Positions 46,901-62,300 of a stretch of 64,000 nucleotides of DNA are shown here, one piece after another. Origin of the DNA: Rotaria sp. Silwood1 (Eukaryota; Rotifera; Eurotatoria; Philodinida; Philodinidae). Below the pieces are notes generated by a model, which saw only the letters and a program-made list of their open reading frames with translations, was not told the DNA's origin and searched no databases. Position 1 is the first letter of the stretch, and each line of letters begins with the position of its first letter. A program made the translations under genes and the position numbers. Location of the stretch: assembly GCA_905250075.1 (NCBI GenBank), contig CAJNOP010000009.1:3119581-3183580 (forward strand), in the 5' to 3' direction.

Positions 46901-49570
46901 CACAAAGATAAAAAAATTTCTTCATACGAGAAGTCTATTCGTAAGTAATCGTTTTTATTTAAACAATAAATAAATATTCGTTGATGCATTAAGACAAATA
47001 CTTTATAAGATCTTAGAGATAGAGAGTTAATTATAAAAATACGTTTACTTAACCACAAACAATATATTCTTTGGTTATGTAAGCAGCATTTTACTATTAT
47101 CTTTTGATTTTTATTACAATTAATTTTCCCGATCAATAATTTCTAAGTATCCACTATAAGAATAGAACAATAGTTTATACGAGTCGATCACTTTTATTGA
47201 TTGCGAGATAAGCAAAAAAAAAATGAAAGAATAATCACATTGTGTTAATGTTGATATTTTGTGCATGCGTTCGCTCTCTCTTCGGATACCATACAACAAC
47301 TGCTGCTGTTAATGCGACATCCATCCATCGTTTGGCGTTATGTCTGTCTCTCATACATGTACATATCTACGGATAATTTGTATCTGCTTTTCATTTGTTC
47401 TTACTCATTTATTCATATCTTTTCATCACCCGCAAATATTGTTTTCCTATTTATCGCTAATTTCTTTATGATTCATTTCCTATATTTTATATCTAATATA
47501 CATGGTACGGTAATATTCGATTTTTTTATGCAAATTGTAAAATCAATTCAAAAATTATCTTTGAGAAATATTTGTCTATTTATTTATTCGATATATCAAT
47601 TAAAAATGCATGTTAATCATTTGTATATCGAATTGTGTAAGATGAACTACAATATCACATAAATATGATATCTAGAAATCATATAAAATTTGTTGAATTA
47701 ACGAACAAGATTGTCCATTACCAAGGGAATACTCAGATCTCTCCACCTCCTTTTCTTCTTTTTTTCAAATTCTCATGAGTATTTTTCTTTTTTGGAAATT
47801 ACTTATTAGAACAGACATCGATATATATTTATGTACCATCTGCGTCAATTTGTCTGTATATCAAGAAAATAAGTCGAAGAAATATTTTTTTTTTTTCTAT
47901 ACTATTGAATGATTTGTATTTGTAATCGTAAGTATTCAAGTCTTTCGTTTTCGATTTATATGCATTTGATCGGCATCATTGATGTTTCTTCTAAATGTCA
48001 ACATGATACGATCAGTGTACTTAATGAAGGTTCTTTTTTTTTCTTTAGAAAAAAAAAAAGCAAGTAAGAAATTCGATAATGAAAGAGAAAAAGGGCTGTG
48101 GCAAGTAACATCTGTGCTTTAGTGTTTTTCTTTGTATAGATAAGAAAACGAGGGTTCTAAACTATTGATTCAAGTAGACAATTATTAAAGTTAAAACTAA
48201 AGTAACATTTGTAAAATTTGAACAATTAACACAATCGCGCTGTCACCTTATATTGTATATATTGTCAGAATCTATTTGACGAGATCTGCTTTTATTTTCT
48301 TTTTTTTCTACATAAAGAAGTAAATTCTTTCAAATCAGAAGCAATGAAGTGTCAATACCATTGATTTTAAAGTGTATGTGTATACAGCTTCTTTTTCTTT
48401 TTGTTGTTCTTTTCGATGAGATGTAACAACAAATCAAATATATATATTTTATTGCTGGAAAAAGAAGTTCAGTTTTTTTAATATTTATAAGAGCACAATG
48501 CACTTATCGATTTGAAGAGATTTATTTTAATATTATGAGAATTCAAAAAATGAAAGAAAATACAACACTGAAAGTTTTGAGCAGGTGGCTACTGCTTGAC
48601 CTTTTCATTATCAAGGAACACCACATGCCTATCTCTATTTTATATACATTCTAATTGACTTCCCCTATGAGCATAGAAAAGATTAATCGTGCACATACAT
48701 CATCAATAGACGAGTCACAGACAACCCAAAAAAAATTAATTGAAATTCAATGAGATCAGTGAATATGCTGAGAAGTCATGTCTCGGCATTTCATCTTCCG
48801 CAATGGGCAGGAAAAAATATCAATATATACTGAGTTTTCTTTTTATTTGCTTGTTTCACTGACAGGCATATTCTCAGATAATCGATAGTAACACCTCGCA
48901 TGCAAGTACACAATTGTATATATACTCAACTATAATAATAAGAATGAGAAGGAAAAAAGAAACGAGAAATGTCAATTGTTTTATATATTATCATAGGCTT
49001 ACATCATCTATTTGATTTGATTGTTTAAAGTAAATACATATTAACGTTGAAAATTTTTCTATTAAGGATTTTTTTTTTTTCGTTTTGCATATTACTGTGA
49101 ATATAAAACATATTTTCAATCATCATAGCACAATCTGGTTCTGTGTTTGGGGAGAAGAAAATAACAAAGTTGTCTTATTCAATTATAGACTTCGAATGCA
49201 CTAAATCCATTTGGTGTTCTATGTTTATACTTGGCACAAGGACGTGTGCCTATATGCATTTGTCACAACATAGACACTTGTCGTTTTCCTGGTCGATTGC
49301 GATATGCATACACAGATGTTCATTAAAATTACATCAGTAGTTAGAATAGACCTTGCTCCCTAGCTATCAAGACTATAAAAAGAAAAAAAAACGCAAAAGT
49401 TGTTGCCTTTCCATTTGCATAATAACAACAACAAGAACAATTAATTTTCTCTCCTCGTTCTTTCGGCGTGCTTAGATGTTCTCGGGTTACTGCAAACATG
49501 TTAGGGCAAAGCGGCGTTTGTCGCTATCCATCCAGACAACATAACCTAACCGGCACATTTGATTCTAGAA

Positions 49571-49602
<32 letters not shown>
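49571..49602. repeat. (CAT)n microsatellite
   Basis: About ten CAT units, about 0.8 kb upstream of the giant gene's ATG. The serine run it creates in an overlapping frame is not evidence of a gene. Confidence 0.85.
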
Positions 49603-50331
49603 CCATCAGCATTAGAAAATATGAAAAAAGAAATAAGCATAGAAAAAGAAAAGGTGCCTCAGTCTCTCGTTCTCCAAATCTTTTATGATTGACGAAAAAT
49701 GAATATCTTTTCTTTTCCTATTGTCAATTCTTTTTTTTTTGGCTTTGATAGAAAACGTTTGCCTATCAATGAACATGGAAACTATTGATGACATAGAATC
49801 TTCTCTCCCTTATTCTTTTTTTTCTCTTCTATTTTTAACTTAAATACATAGCGATAATAGACGGACGATTTTGTCACACGAACCAGAAAAAAAAACGAGT
49901 GCGTGCGAGTCTCTGAGAAAAATGGTGCTGTATGAAAGAGAGAAAAAATTCTCCTTGTGCTTGCTAGTTGTCGTCTTCCTTCTTTCTCTTTTTTTATTAC
50001 CATCAGTTAGTCGTTTATGAGTTGTCTCTTCTTTTTTTTAACAACGACAAAAGAAGGAAAAGAAGACGAAGATTCTATTTCTACTACAGAGTCGCTGCCA
50101 ACTTTGACATTTGAAAATTGTTTTTCCTCTCTCATTATTTTTCTTCTTTTTTTTCTGTTCGCTTTTTTCTTCACCATCGTTTGACGAAGAAGTTTTTTTT
50201 TGCTCTCCCTCTCTCTTTCTCTTCTTCTCGGTGTTATTGCAGACAGAGAATAGCAGCCGCAATAAACACTACTACCACCTTTTTTTTTATTACTCGCTCG
50301 ATCTGTTAACGCATCATCTTATGTTTTGGAT

Positions 50332-50337
50332 TATAAA
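50332..50337 (+). promoter_or_regulatory. Possible TATA box of the giant gene
   Basis: TATAAA followed by GA, 47 bp before the ATG at 50379. Very AT-rich context, so only weak support. Confidence 0.2.
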
Positions 50338-50378
50338 GATATATTCTTATTGAACAAACGAATAAATAGATACGCACG

Positions 50379-53300
50379 ATGGGTTGTTCAAATGCTCGTT
50401 TATTAGTACAAGCACCATCGGCTACTGAAACCGGTGCACGAACAAATAATCCTTTATTATCATCAACAGAAGGAACATCTCCAACTAATGTTCCTATTGA
50501 TACAACAACACGAATGCATTTAACAGGAGTTGATCTCGTTGTGGAAAGAAATGGTTCATACACACTTTTACTCACACCAAAAACCCATAAGCAATTAATG
50601 CCTTATGTATTACGAAAGAAAAGATTTCGGTAAGAAATATTGATAATAATTATAATGATTGCATTTTGCATTCAATGAATGAATGAATGAATTAGAGAAA
50701 AAAAATTTTGTGAAGTATATATACATATGAAAGATTTCATATGCGTGCTTGTACACATAATGTATTATTAGTCAATCAAATTAGTTTCTTAAGAGAGAAA
50801 GAACGATTCGTGTGTATAGCTTCGCATTTATTTCAAACTCACTTATGCGATGTGCGATTGCATGCATGTATATATATATATATGTGTGTGTGTGTGTGCA
50901 TGAATCCACTCAAGAAAAAATAAAGAATGAGTTGTATGTTGTCAGAACTGAAATAGAATCTTATAGCAATGAATAATCGAACAACAGAAACATTTTTTTT
51001 TTTCTTTTTGTTAAATATATGATGACTGTGTCACATCATCATCTAATACAAAATACAAAAAAAAAAAAGAAATTTCTTAATTCTGCATGAATGCTATGAA
51101 TTCTCTGATATATATATATATATAATCAGAAAAAAAGGAATGCTTGAAAAGTATAATGATAAAAGAACGAATGTTCCCTACTGAGTATTTATCACCCTTA
51201 TGGATAATATTGAAATGAACGTGAAATATACAATTTCCGGTGAAACTAATTTATTGATTGATTAGAGAATAGTTATACTCCCTTGAGGTTAACTCATAGA
51301 GTACATTGAGTATTCAATGGTATAATCTCTTTGAATTGATTCGTCTATTCAAACATCTTTTTCAAAGAAAACAAAAACAAAAAATCTTTTTTTTCTTGTT
51401 TATGTTTTTATGAAAAAGAAAAAAATTAATTAGATCAATAATTTCATGTTTATTAATCATTTTTCCTATGTTAATAATTTATTTATACATCTAATCTGAT
51501 ATTTCCGATGTCTATTGAATTTAATATAAAAAAAAGCTTTTTCTTTCGCTGAATGACACAGATGTCGCTATAGAACATTCTAAGGCTTAATTATCGATAA
51601 TTCTTTTTATATTTCATGAAATACTTGATTAATAGGAATAAAAATTATTCTTGTATGGGCGTTTTTCTTTTATTATATTCATTGAAAACGAAATAAACAT
51701 AGACTGATGGTAACAAACATTATTAATAATATGTATTCAAAAAAAGAGAAAAAAAAAATCGTGAAAACAAGGATTATGAGTAATATTTTTTTTTTTGATT
51801 TCATTTAGAATTCTCGTTGATAAGCCTCGTTCAGAACTGACAGTAATTCCTAATGAACAAATCATGGAAAGTAATAAAGAATTAAAATTAACTTCTGAAA
51901 AAGATAAAACATTTAAACAAAATCAAATGAATGAATCAACAGTAGAATCCATTGAACAAATTGCATCTGATGAATTAAATAAAGTTGAATCTCGTTTATT
52001 ATGTGGTCGAAGTATTGATCGTGGTAATCCTGATGATGAAGATGAATATATTCAATCGGATGATGAAGGTATGATTGAAGAAATTATTACAACTGTTGAA
52101 CAAGATAAAGATCTTGAATGTAAAGTTAAAAAGAAAATTGAAACAAAAAAAACTATGTCACAACATCCTGATACACATGATACAATAACAAAAGTTGTTA
52201 AAACTGAAGTTACAGAAATAACACGTACAATAACATTAAATGATCATCATGATATTGAACGTGCTAAACGTGAATTAGGTATTGATGCTGTTAATAAACT
52301 TTTACCATCATCAACATGGACTAATCAATCACATGGAAGTGAAATAAAAGAAAAACAAGATGAAATAAAGAAAGAAATAATTACATCAAAAGATTTATCA
52401 TCGAATAGTCAAATAAAACAAATTCAATCAGAAAAAAAATTTGTCTTATCTGAATCAACAACAGTTGGACGAGGTCCTGTTAATGAAACAATATTATCAT
52501 CATCATTATCAGTATCATCTTCAAAATCTGAACAAAAACCTATTGAAATAAAAAAAAAGAAAAAAAAATCTAAATTTTGTTCATGTACACGTTCAACTGA
52601 TGATGAACATAAGAAAGAAAGTTTAATTAAAACTCCAATTGAACAAATAGATCAAATTTCAACGGTAAAAATACCCGTTGTTCAATCAGTTATGGAGACA
52701 CAAATTCAAGGTCAACAATTAATATCATCAGATATTAAACAGTTAATTATTGATAAAAAATTTCTATTAATTGAATATATACATTCAAAAATATTTGCTC
52801 CATCAAAATTATTAACATCCAATGAAGATGATATAAAAGCTAGAAAGATTTCATCACGTATTTTGGATTTATTACGTTATGATCGTTGTTCATCATGGAC
52901 ACAAATGTTTGAACAATTAACAGATGAATATGCTAATTATTTACCAGCTAATTTAATTATACAACCAATGATTAATACATATGAAAGTTTATTTACGAAT
53001 AAACAGTCAAATTTATTAAATACATTTTCAACAATTCATAATGAAAATGATATTAAAAATATCCAAGAAAACAATGATTATATAACTATTGTCGAAAATC
53101 ATATTGATGAACGAGATAATCAACCAACTATTGGGGTTCTTGTACAACAATCTGTTGACAATATAGAAAATACACTGGAGAATTTACAACAAACTAGTCC
53201 AGATGAACAAGTTGAAAAAGGTATTTAAGAATTTAATTAATGTTTATATGACAGACATTTTTTCTATATCAATCTTCGACTTCCATTAGGATATATTATG

Positions 53301-56300
53301 TTTGATAGATGGATGCATAAATATATGTCCAACATTAACCTTGATGTCAAGTTAACTTTTTCCTTAACATAGCATCTACTATGTATAAAGAGAAGATGAT
53401 CTTCCTGTATGCTTTTTTTTCGGATAGATATATCGAGGAAAAAACAGATCAATCGACATAAGCTTTCCATCGTATTTTCTTTCTTTTTCTATGTGAAGTT
53501 GCATCATTATGGTTCATTGAATATATAGGGCGTGCATGTATATATATGCCATAGCTTGCGGTTAATAGTCTTAACATTTCCTTCTTCATTACGTATAAGA
53601 CGGAGCAAAAACGAGATAGCCATAACTATGGCATTCGGTCGTTTTAATTATCTTCAAGATGAACATCTTTCATCACGTTATGATCAATTAGTATATCACG
53701 TAGTAAAATGAGACGCCAGAAAGAGAGAAATAGAGACGACGAAGAAGAAGAAGAAGAAGCAGAAAGGAAAGGATTCTTGTTCACATATATATTTGTTCAC
53801 ATTGATTTGGCGAGCAAACGAGAGGTCATGTCTTTGTTTTATTGATGCATAAATCTCATATTGGCACGACTACTGGATAAATAATAGACACATTGGTGAC
53901 GGATACGTGTATGTGTGTATAGACATAGGTGTTTGTTTAAGGACGAGTGAACAAATGATTGAATAGCAGAAACAAAAAAAATGTTCATTCGTATGTGTGA
54001 ACAGCTCAGTGAACAATATATCGGTTGACACAATGAGATTTCGACGGCGGTACGTTTTTTTTAAATGCCGTTGGATGCCGTTGGGACGATATTCTAATGT
54101 ACCTGGTAAGTTTGAATAGACTAAAGCTCACTTCACATAAATCAAACTATTAACCGAAAGCATTGAATTATTTGTTAACACTCATTCTTTGTTCTTTATC
54201 GTATGTATTTGAATCTTGTTCTTTCTCTTTTATTTTATCTACATACATAATTGAGTATAAAAAAATTCTTCTTTTAGTTACTAATGATGATGAACAATTA
54301 ATTAGAGATGTAAATATGACGAATGATATTCAGCAATCATTACCTGTTTATAATGAAGAACAATTAATAAAAATGCTTGCTGAGATACCTCAACATAAAC
54401 CAGTAACATTAGCTGAAGCAATAGCATATGAATATATTGATATTGAAGATCCTAAATTAGGTTTATCAAATGATACAATTCAATATATAAAAAATTTATT
54501 TCGTCCATTATCTGATCAATCAGCATCAAATTTAATTCGAATTCAACGTTCTGGAAAATATTTAACTGATATTAATCTAGCTGAAACAAATCCATTTGAA
54601 AAATTCAATATAACTGAACCATATATTTATCAATTGCAACAATTATTTGAACCAATATTAGATTTTAATGAAAATCAATTTCGTTTATTAACAGAAACAA
54701 TATTAAAGAATAAAGAACAATATGATCAATTACAATTTGATATAGCACCTACATCATTACCAATTTATGATATGAAAGAATCATCAACAAATGATTTTAG
54801 TCAATCAGATTCAGGTTATTCCATGACAACAGCAACACATGAAAGTTTAGCAAGTAAAATAAAAATTGAATTCGAACCCATTAATCAAGATATACCTACA
54901 CCACCAATACGTAGTGATTTATATGAAGAAGAAAAAATTGATTTAGATAAAGCAACACAAGAACAATTGGATAAATATGAACTTAATCAGGATTTAATTC
55001 AACTAATTAAATTGGACTTTAATGCATCGGATAAAGTAAGTTAAATTTTTCTTGTTTTGCTTTATGCTTATATATATATATCATCGACTATTTTTACAGA
55101 CTATTGGACAAGCAATATTATCACGTGAATTACGTTTGGATAGTACAGATCCGAGTGATATAATGCGTTTACATTCGTTAGGTATTCATAAAGAGCAAGC
55201 AAGGATCTTGACTGCCTTTTTCTTTCCAAAACATACACGTATAATTGCTTATTCACCAGAACCCGGTCGTTTTGTCGAAGCTCAAACAACATACAATCCT
55301 GATTATCCAAGTTATAAAACCGATACAACAATAATACAAATTCAAGAAAAACAACTTTCATCTGATCATCTAGCAAAACAAAGGAATATTCATGATGATC
55401 GAGCATCACCAATTCTATCTGAACAAATAACACAATCAGAAACAATTGTTCCAGTTTCATCATCAGAAATTTCTCCAATAATAATTACTAAAGAAAAACT
55501 ACCATCGCCACCACCATCGTCTCCACCACCAACATCTCCACCACCACCACCTCCAATAACAACAACAGCAACAGCAGCACCTATAAAAAAACGAAAATCA
55601 AGTGGTAGTTTGTTAGCTTGCTTTAAAAGTAAGAAACCTAAAGCAGGAACTGAACAACAAGGTCAAGCAACTATTCAATCAACAACCGCTGTTAGTGAAA
55701 CAAATACTACACAACAACCAAGTAAACCTAGCGAAGAAAAACCTATTATTGATTATTCTGTTACACAAGATGGTAAACGAATTTATATCGATGCTTTTCG
55801 AGATCGACCTGGTCTTGATATGTCATATAAACCAAATGATTTTGAAAATCGATTCGTTCTACCTATCGTAAGGATTAATATATATATATCCTTGTTCTTA
55901 AGCATATCTTTTTTTCTGTTACTTTACAGTAGTATTTGTTCATCTCAAATTGCTTTTATTTTATTCGTTTTTTTTCTTCTCTTCAATCATATTCGTATTT
56001 GTTAATTTTACTTTCTTATTTAGGCAAAGCCAGCATCTGAATATGAACAACCAATTCCACATGAAATTGAACCAATTACTTTTAAGCCTAAAACTATTGA
56101 ACATGAACCTATGATTCATTTAGAACCACGTTCACCAGTTATTGAACCAGTTGATGTTCAACCTGAAAAAACACCAATTATTGTTCCATTAACAAAAATT
56201 GATGAAATGATAATCACAAAAAAACCAACTATTGATTTACATGGAGCAGCTGTTAAGTTACCAGATATTGAATTAGTTCAACCAGGACCATTACCAACAT

Positions 56301-59300
56301 TATCAATTAAAAAAAAAGATAAAACAAAAAAAGTTAAAAAATCAACTGGTGGTTTATGTGCGTCATGTTTTAGTACAAAAGCTAAAGAAAAAAAGAAACA
56401 AAAAGAAAGTATTTCCGAAACCATTCAAGCACCTATGAAACAAAAGAAAATTACTGAAATAGAAAAAAAGGAAGATTTACCATCAACTGTAATTTTAACA
56501 ACACAAAATATTGAGCCACCATCATTATCATCAACTACAGTTAATGAACCAATTTTACCTAAAGTTAATATTGATATATTTAAAGAACGAAATTTTCAAA
56601 AGAGTGCTCAGGTAAAATAAGAATTCATTATAAAAAAAAGAAATTATTTGAACAAATACATTTCTTTTTCTAATTCAGAATTTTCCTCAACCAGAACAAC
56701 GGTTAGATGTAACAATTGAAAAAATAATACCAATTATAGAACCTCATCAACAATCCTCATCTAGAGAAGTATTACCACCATCATTAACGACTACAACAAC
56801 AACTACTACTGCTAGTGAATTACCAGTGAAATCTTCAGCAATAAAAGATACATCAGTTTTTTCTCGAGTTAATATTGATATATTTAAAGAACGAAATTTT
56901 CAAAAGAGTGCTGAGGTAAAATAAGACTATGTCACAAAAAAAAACAATTTGAAAAAAAAATCGTTTTTTTATTCAGAATCTTCCTCGACCAGAAAAACAA
57001 TTAGATGTAACAACTGAAAACATAACGCCAATTATAGAACCTTATCAACAATCATCACCTAGTGAATCATTACCACCATCATTAACGCCTACAACAACAA
57101 AAACTACTACTGTTGGTGAATCACCAGTGAAATCTTCAGCAATAAAAGATACATCGATTTTTTCTCGAGTTAATATTGATATATTTAAAGAGCGAAATTT
57201 CGAAAAGACTGCTGAGGTAAAATAAGAATTCATTACAAAAAAAAAAATCAGTTGAAAAAAATAACGCTTCTTTTATTCAGAATCTTCCTCAACCAGAGGA
57301 GCAGCTAGATGTGACAATTGAAAAAATAATGCCAATTATAGAACCTCATCAACAATCATCGCCTAGTGAACTAGTGCCACCATCATTAACGACAACAACA
57401 ACTACTACTACTAGTGAATCACCAGTCAAATCTTCAGCAATAAAAGATACATCGGTTTTTTCTCGAGTTAATATTGATACATTTAAGGAGCGAACATTTC
57501 CAAAACCTTCTGAGGTAAAGTTTAATATGAATGTCTATCGTAAAAAACTCTTCAGCTACTTCATTGCATTTTCAATAATTTTTCTTTGCCTATAGATACT
57601 ATATAGCGTTCTAATAAAAACTCTAACAGAATTTAGATTTATACTGAGCTCTTTGACTAAACTATAGAATCTGTAATGTGTCTATTGTCTAGAGACACGT
57701 GGTTTTCGTTTTACTCAATAGTAATAGCTAGGGAGAATCTGAAAAAATATGTGAGTAGCTCAAACGTTTTTCTTTTCGACTAAGTGAGTCCAAACGCTTC
57801 AACAGAACTGCTTGAAAATGGATGATTGGAGAACCAAGGCATCCCAAACTAGTTTTTAGCATCCATCTGAAGCTTTTTGGAAATGGTTTTCTTCTATAGC
57901 GCAGAATTAGATGTCTCAATCTTCTCCATGAATTCCCATCATCGAACTGCATTCAATTTATGAACAGTCTCGAACCATCAAACACGGCAAAATCAATGAA
58001 ATTTTTCATAAAAATAAAATAAAAATGCTTCGTGGGTCTCTGCGAATTGAATACCGTCTGATGAAGGAATATTACGGAGAGAGTCGAAACATCTCATTTT
58101 GTTCTATCAAATAGAAACATTTTCAAAAAAATTTCGAATGGGTGCTACAAAACTCTGTGGGGTCTATATTGTCTAGGCATTCATATAGAAAGCGTTCTCC
58201 TCGAATTCTCAGATTCACCAATTCTGATAGAGAAGTCCACCAGCTACTTAAACTCTTTTTCAGATTCTTCCCGGCTGTTACAGTCGAGAAGAAAATTCAA
58301 AAAGATAGTTACTTCAAACTTATAGTCGGTACTATACAACATATATTTTGTGAAAGTCTCCTATTTCGAAAAGGCTGTGTTCAAACCCTCGAAATTTTTT
58401 AAAGAAGCTAGTCTAGTTAAGTATTCTATATGTGCAAAGTTTTCAGATCAAAATTCGAAAACACCAGTTTTTCAACAATCTAGGGTCTCTTGATAAAAAT
58501 TTTGATAGCTTTGTCAAAGGTCAATAGGACTCCGAACTCTTTAAGAATTTTTATGAGAACACACTGTAGTATCATCTATAAGCACAAAGTCATTGATAGT
58601 TGAAGAAACTCCTTCGCAAGTCATTGAAAAACATTGTTTGTTTATTGTTTGTTTTTGCAGGCTCCTCCTAAACCAGAAGAGCATTTAGAAGTAACAGACC
58701 AAAACATTGTATCACCACCTGAAGAATCTCATTATGAGTTACCAACGAATGAACCTGTACAACCACCCATGGTAGCAATAAAAACGATCGAATCAACCAC
58801 TAAAGATTCATCGATTTTTTCTCAAGTCAATATTGATGCATTTAAAGAAAGAACTTTCGACAAGGATTTTAAGGTGAAATTTAAAAATATATTCTCCAAG
58901 ACACTCTAAAAACCATATCTTACTCTTTTTGTTTTAGAATCTTCCTAAATCGGAAGAACGTCCAGATATAACAAATGCAACATTAAAATCATCACTTGAA
59001 GAATCTCATTATGAATTACCGAAGAATGAGCCTGTCGAACCACAAATACTGAGTAGAAAAACATTTGAATCTATACCAAAGGATTCATCAGTTTTCTCTC
59101 AAGTTAATATTGATACATTTAAAGAACGGACTTTTGAAAAAAGTCCTAAGGTATTAAAATATAAGCAAATTTCAGAAGTATTTTTCAACAAATATTTTTC
59201 TTGTTTTGTTTTCTTTCTATAGGATTTTTCGAAGCCAGAAGTATATTCAGATATAATCGTTGAAAAAGTAATCTCAGGTGAAGAACCACATTATCAATTG

Positions 59301-62300
59301 CCATCTAGCGAGCCTGTGCCGCTTCCAATAATACCTATAGAAAACGAATATGCAACCGTTGACCGTAATACATATGATGTTCCTCGTACGATTGAACTTC
59401 AACAAACAGTATCACCGATTGAAATAAAAACAGACGCAAAAGTAAGCATTTATTGATTAATCTTATTCAAATAGATTTTCTTTGTTTTTATTTTCCTTTT
59501 TCATTCTATAAACTCAATAAAAAGCACTTGAAATAAAGTTTAGAGTACCGATTCATCTAGTTCAGCGTGCTCTATTGATAGATGTGATGGAGTTTTTATT
59601 TTTATTTTCTCAGGAAGATCTACTCGAAAACTATGTCAAATGATGCATCTTGAAGAGATGACATAACATATATACTTATTTGATTTAGGCTTCTCACTGT
59701 TATTAGAAGAAATGATTTGTTGAGATAGGAATCGGAAAAATTCACTAGTGTAAAATAGGCATACACCCAAATGATCGTTCCTGCTAACTCTTCGTATGCT
59801 ATGAGATTAATTTCATTCATTGTATTTCTGCGTTACATTGTTTATCTCCTACTTTTCCTTCGTCTCTATATTTCGATTTATCATTGTGTTCCTTGGAAGC
59901 ACTTACAAATATTACAATAAAATAGAACATAAAACAAAAGAAATTTTCTCAAATGAAATTAATAGAAATATTTGTTGAAAATCCAAGTCCTCTTTAACCG
60001 TAGATGTCATTCTCACTTTCATTGCTAAGTTGTGTATGCTTGCGTTATATTATATTGTAATCATAACTGTACTCTACGACAAAATATATTACACATTAAA
60101 ATGCAATATGAGATATATTCATTACGATATATTTCGAAAATGTGGTTCGAATCTACTCTTTCATATGTCTGTGATTTTTTCCTGCATCATCAACAATTTT
60201 TTCTCAAATGTATTCTCGAACAATGACTAATAGACAAATAATCGAGAATAAAAGATATTCAAAAATGCATAAGTTTAGTAGACTTCACCAAATTGCTTAT
60301 ATGCAATCGCATGTACTAAATAAAACAGTGAATAAATGGCTAGCCAATAGACTGTGAAACTTTTTATTTTAGCGTGTTTAGCAACTTTAATATAGATACA
60401 AGCAATATTATGTTATGTTCTATATGAATGACAAGTCTTAAAAAAACGTGATATAACTGTAGATATATTCTTTCTATGAATTGATTAATTGATTGGAAAA
60501 GAATTGTAAGATTCGTTCTATTTAATAGAAAGAGTTAAAAAGAACACGTGGTTCTATTCTATATATAAAAAGCGCGAATCGATCGGTTATATTTGAAAAA
60601 TTTTTCTCTTTTTATTCAGACAACCAACGAACCAATGATTCCGTCAACGATTGATATTCAAAAATCTAGTGGTGATTTTCTTTCAACTAAAACTGTTGAA
60701 GAAAAACTAAAAAGCGTTGAAGTATCTCCAATCATAACTGATATTGTACCAAGTACAAATATTAAAGAAGCCAAAACTGAACAGTCGTCAACAATTGCAA
60801 AGAAAACAAAAAAATCCAAAGCAACAAAACCTAAAACTGAAAAAAAATCTGGTGTATTTTCAACATTTTTTCATCATAATAAACAAAAATCTAAAATACC
60901 AGCACTCGATTTACCACCAGTAGAACGTGATTTATCATCAAATACTCAATTATATCCAACACATCAGCCGGATACTGATCCATTACATGTACCAGCAACT
61001 AATTTACCAAAACCTGATATTCCATTACCAACATATGATCGACCTGAAGTTAATATGAAAACAGGACAAATTAAACAAACATCAGAATTTACTATACCTG
61101 CTATTGATTTAACATCTGAATCTAATTTTAATTTACCAGAAGATAAAAAACAAATAATTGGTACAAAATCTGATCCAATGAAAATTCCTAATCTTCAATT
61201 ACCTCATATTCAATTTACAATAGATGAACAAAAAATTAATAATTTACCTGATATTGAAATAAAAACAAAAGTTAAAGAAATTCCAGTCACAAGAATTATT
61301 GAAAAAGATTTAACATTGACATCACCTGTTGAAGATACTTTAAATATTCAAAATGATCAGCAAAATATTCCTATTGAAACTAATGATACTATTCAAACAA
61401 AAATAATTATTCCAAAATTATCATCGGATCAAACAGAAATATTAAATAAACCTGAATTGTCATTGATCGAACAAAAGATTACAATAACTGAAATAAATAT
61501 TGATCAACTATCAAAGCCTTCAGTTATCGTTGAGGTATGTTTTTTCAAATAAAAAACTCTATCAGATTAGGTGACTCATTCTCAGAATTGAGGAATTAAA
61601 CATACCAGGTTGTAAAGCAAACAGATATAAGTCGAACAGTATGTAGTAAGTCTTATATTGATAAGACTTTGAACAAAGATTCTTTTCTGTCAACTACCTT
61701 GCAGGATAGGATGTTGCCAAGTGACAGATCTAACAGGTCAATATCTTCTCTACAACTGATAGTAGCTGTAGCTCTGGATAGAAGACCAACTTGACACAGA
61801 GCTCTTGCGCTTAAATGCTTGAGCTTCCCTACATACTAATCACTCACCCAAGCAGTTTTATGCCGCAACATTAGTTAGCATTTTATTGAACGAGTGATCC
61901 GAGACAAATAATCGTTGGTGACTTGTCAAGACTATTTCGTGGTCGATGGTACAAAGATTTGAATACAGTTATATCTCATGAAAATTTGTTGAGCTACGCA
62001 ACTGCGACGACATTAATTTATTGAGAGATGACTATGTACCCAAACCATAAACAGTAACAATCATGCTTTGAATGCATGCATAGTCATTTATCAGTAAATT
62101 GATTCTAGTTCTTTCAAAGTCTTATAAAAATAAGATTTACTACTTTTCATAAGATGTGCCTCTACTTCTTGTGATCCAACAGAATCGTTTTTCGTTTTTT
62201 TTAAATTTTTTTTTAATTATTTAGAAAAAGACAAGTCCTGATAATAATATTCAATTACCGTCTACAGAACCTGTTGTAACAATATCAAAAACTTCTACAT

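Larger units (their letters stand above)
41341..50378. other. Gene-poor tract before the giant gene
   Basis: About 9 kb of AT-rich DNA with many poly-T/poly-A runs, mainly between 42.4 and 50.3 kb, and several microsatellites. The only frames are low-complexity (Lys/Phe/Ser runs), for example at 42456-42743, 47261-47662 and 50038-50353. The last part presumably carries promoter and 5' UTR of the gene starting at 50379. Confidence 0.5.

Noticed and set aside
47261..47662. 133-codon hydrophobic frame
   Set aside because: Low-complexity AT-rich composition without regular TM spacing; probably chance.
49468..49692. 74-codon frame with a serine run
   Set aside because: The serine run comes from a CAT microsatellite; no splice site links it to the gene at 50379.
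60130..60160. GGTTCGAATCT, resembling a tRNA T-loop (B box)
   Set aside because: No A box, acceptor stem or anticodon arm fits upstream.
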